Below, piece after piece: positions 63,882 to 64,000 of a DNA stretch of 64,000 nucleotides; positions within the stretch are counted from its first letter, which is position 1, and each line of letters starts with the position of its first letter. Source of the DNA: an uncultured Tolumonas sp. (lineage in GTDB: Bacteria > Pseudomonadota > Gammaproteobacteria > Enterobacterales > Aeromonadaceae). The notes under the pieces were generated by a model that did no database searches, had not been told where the DNA came from, and saw nothing but the letters and a program-made list of their open reading frames with translations. The position numbers and the translations under genes were made by a program. The DNA is taken from assembly GCF_963676665.1 (NCBI RefSeq), contig NZ_OY781378.1, positions 558,001 to 622,000 on the forward strand, in the 5' to 3' direction.

Positions 63882-64000
63882 TCAATGTTCAAACATGGCA
63901 GAGATAGATTCTTCGTTGCTGATACGGCGAATAGCTTCTGCCAGCATTGGTGCCAGAGTCAGCTGTTTCACTTTACCCAGTGCGCGAATTTCATCGCTCA
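63882..64000 (-). CDS. prs: ribose-phosphate pyrophosphokinase, C-terminal fragment
   Basis: The last 39 codons of a minus-strand gene that runs off the right edge. The protein ends [20 protein letters not shown], identical to the end of E. coli Prs. The enzyme makes PRPP from ribose-5-phosphate and ATP, the substrate used by purF, hpt and gpt elsewhere in this window. The catalytic parts are outside the window. Confidence 0.93.
   Translation of the reverse strand, partial: SDEIRALGKVKQLTLAPMLAEAIRRISNEESISAMFEH

Overview
This is 64 kb of a gammaproteobacterial chromosome. Nearly every gene matches an Escherichia coli housekeeping gene in family and length, and several E. coli neighbour groups are kept: cvpA-purF, cmoA-cmoB, hrpB-mrcB, panE-yajL beside yajQ, ampG/yajG/bolA, dinB/pepD/gpt/frsA/proB/proA, and hpt/yadG/yadH. 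The GC content looks close to 50%. A complete Entner-Doudoroff/gluconate locus, a sucrose PTS locus, a CowN protein and ERIC-type repeats fit the Aeromonadales, and Tolumonas is my best guess. That identification is an inference from gene content and remembered sequences, not a search. I see no prophage, transposase, CRISPR array, rRNA or tRNA.

Layout. 1-7.7 kb: end of a YafD-like phosphodiesterase-fold gene, ygiQ, a DUF2059 gene, an EAL-CBS-GGDEF gene, cvpA-purF. 7.7-9.3 kb: cowN (nitrogenase protection) behind a possible sigma-54 promoter, dps, psiE. 9.3-15.1 kb: gluconate region with gntR, eda-edd-gntK on the minus strand and a GntP-family permease diverging from it; two overlapping GntR boxes and a CRP-like site lie between the divergent units. 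15.4-22.3 kb: a TerC-CBS membrane protein, a GT-C-like membrane glycosyltransferase, and a three-gene envelope operon (retropepsin-like 'Zn protease', inactive-transglutaminase/7TM protein, ATP-grasp ligase). 22.4-35.7 kb: cmoBA, ubiF, yeiE, a GST, hrpB, mrcB, yajL-panE, yajQ and a frameshifted ampG. 35.8-45.2 kb: ppiA, yajG, rlmG, an AlkB-like gene, a TPR-glycosyltransferase, bolA, apbE, a small HTH regulator, ydhF, and dinB with a LexA box. 45.2-57.7 kb: eptA-pepD, a small membrane protein, a 5'-nucleotidase, gpt, frsA, proBA, a FIST-domain protein, hpt. 57.7-64 kb: scrR-scrB-scrA lying between hpt and yadGH, then the end of prs.

How the genes work together. Gluconate is imported, phosphorylated by GntK and split by Edd and Eda, all under apparent GntR and CRP control. 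Sucrose enters through ScrA as sucrose-6-phosphate and is hydrolysed by ScrB, under ScrR control with a duplicated operator. The 16-22 kb block is the least understood part and the best candidate for an under-described envelope system.

Two dispersed repeat families stand out. Four ERIC-type elements (two of 128 bp, two remnants) all lie between divergently transcribed genes. Two copies of a nested-hairpin repeat both lie between convergent genes.
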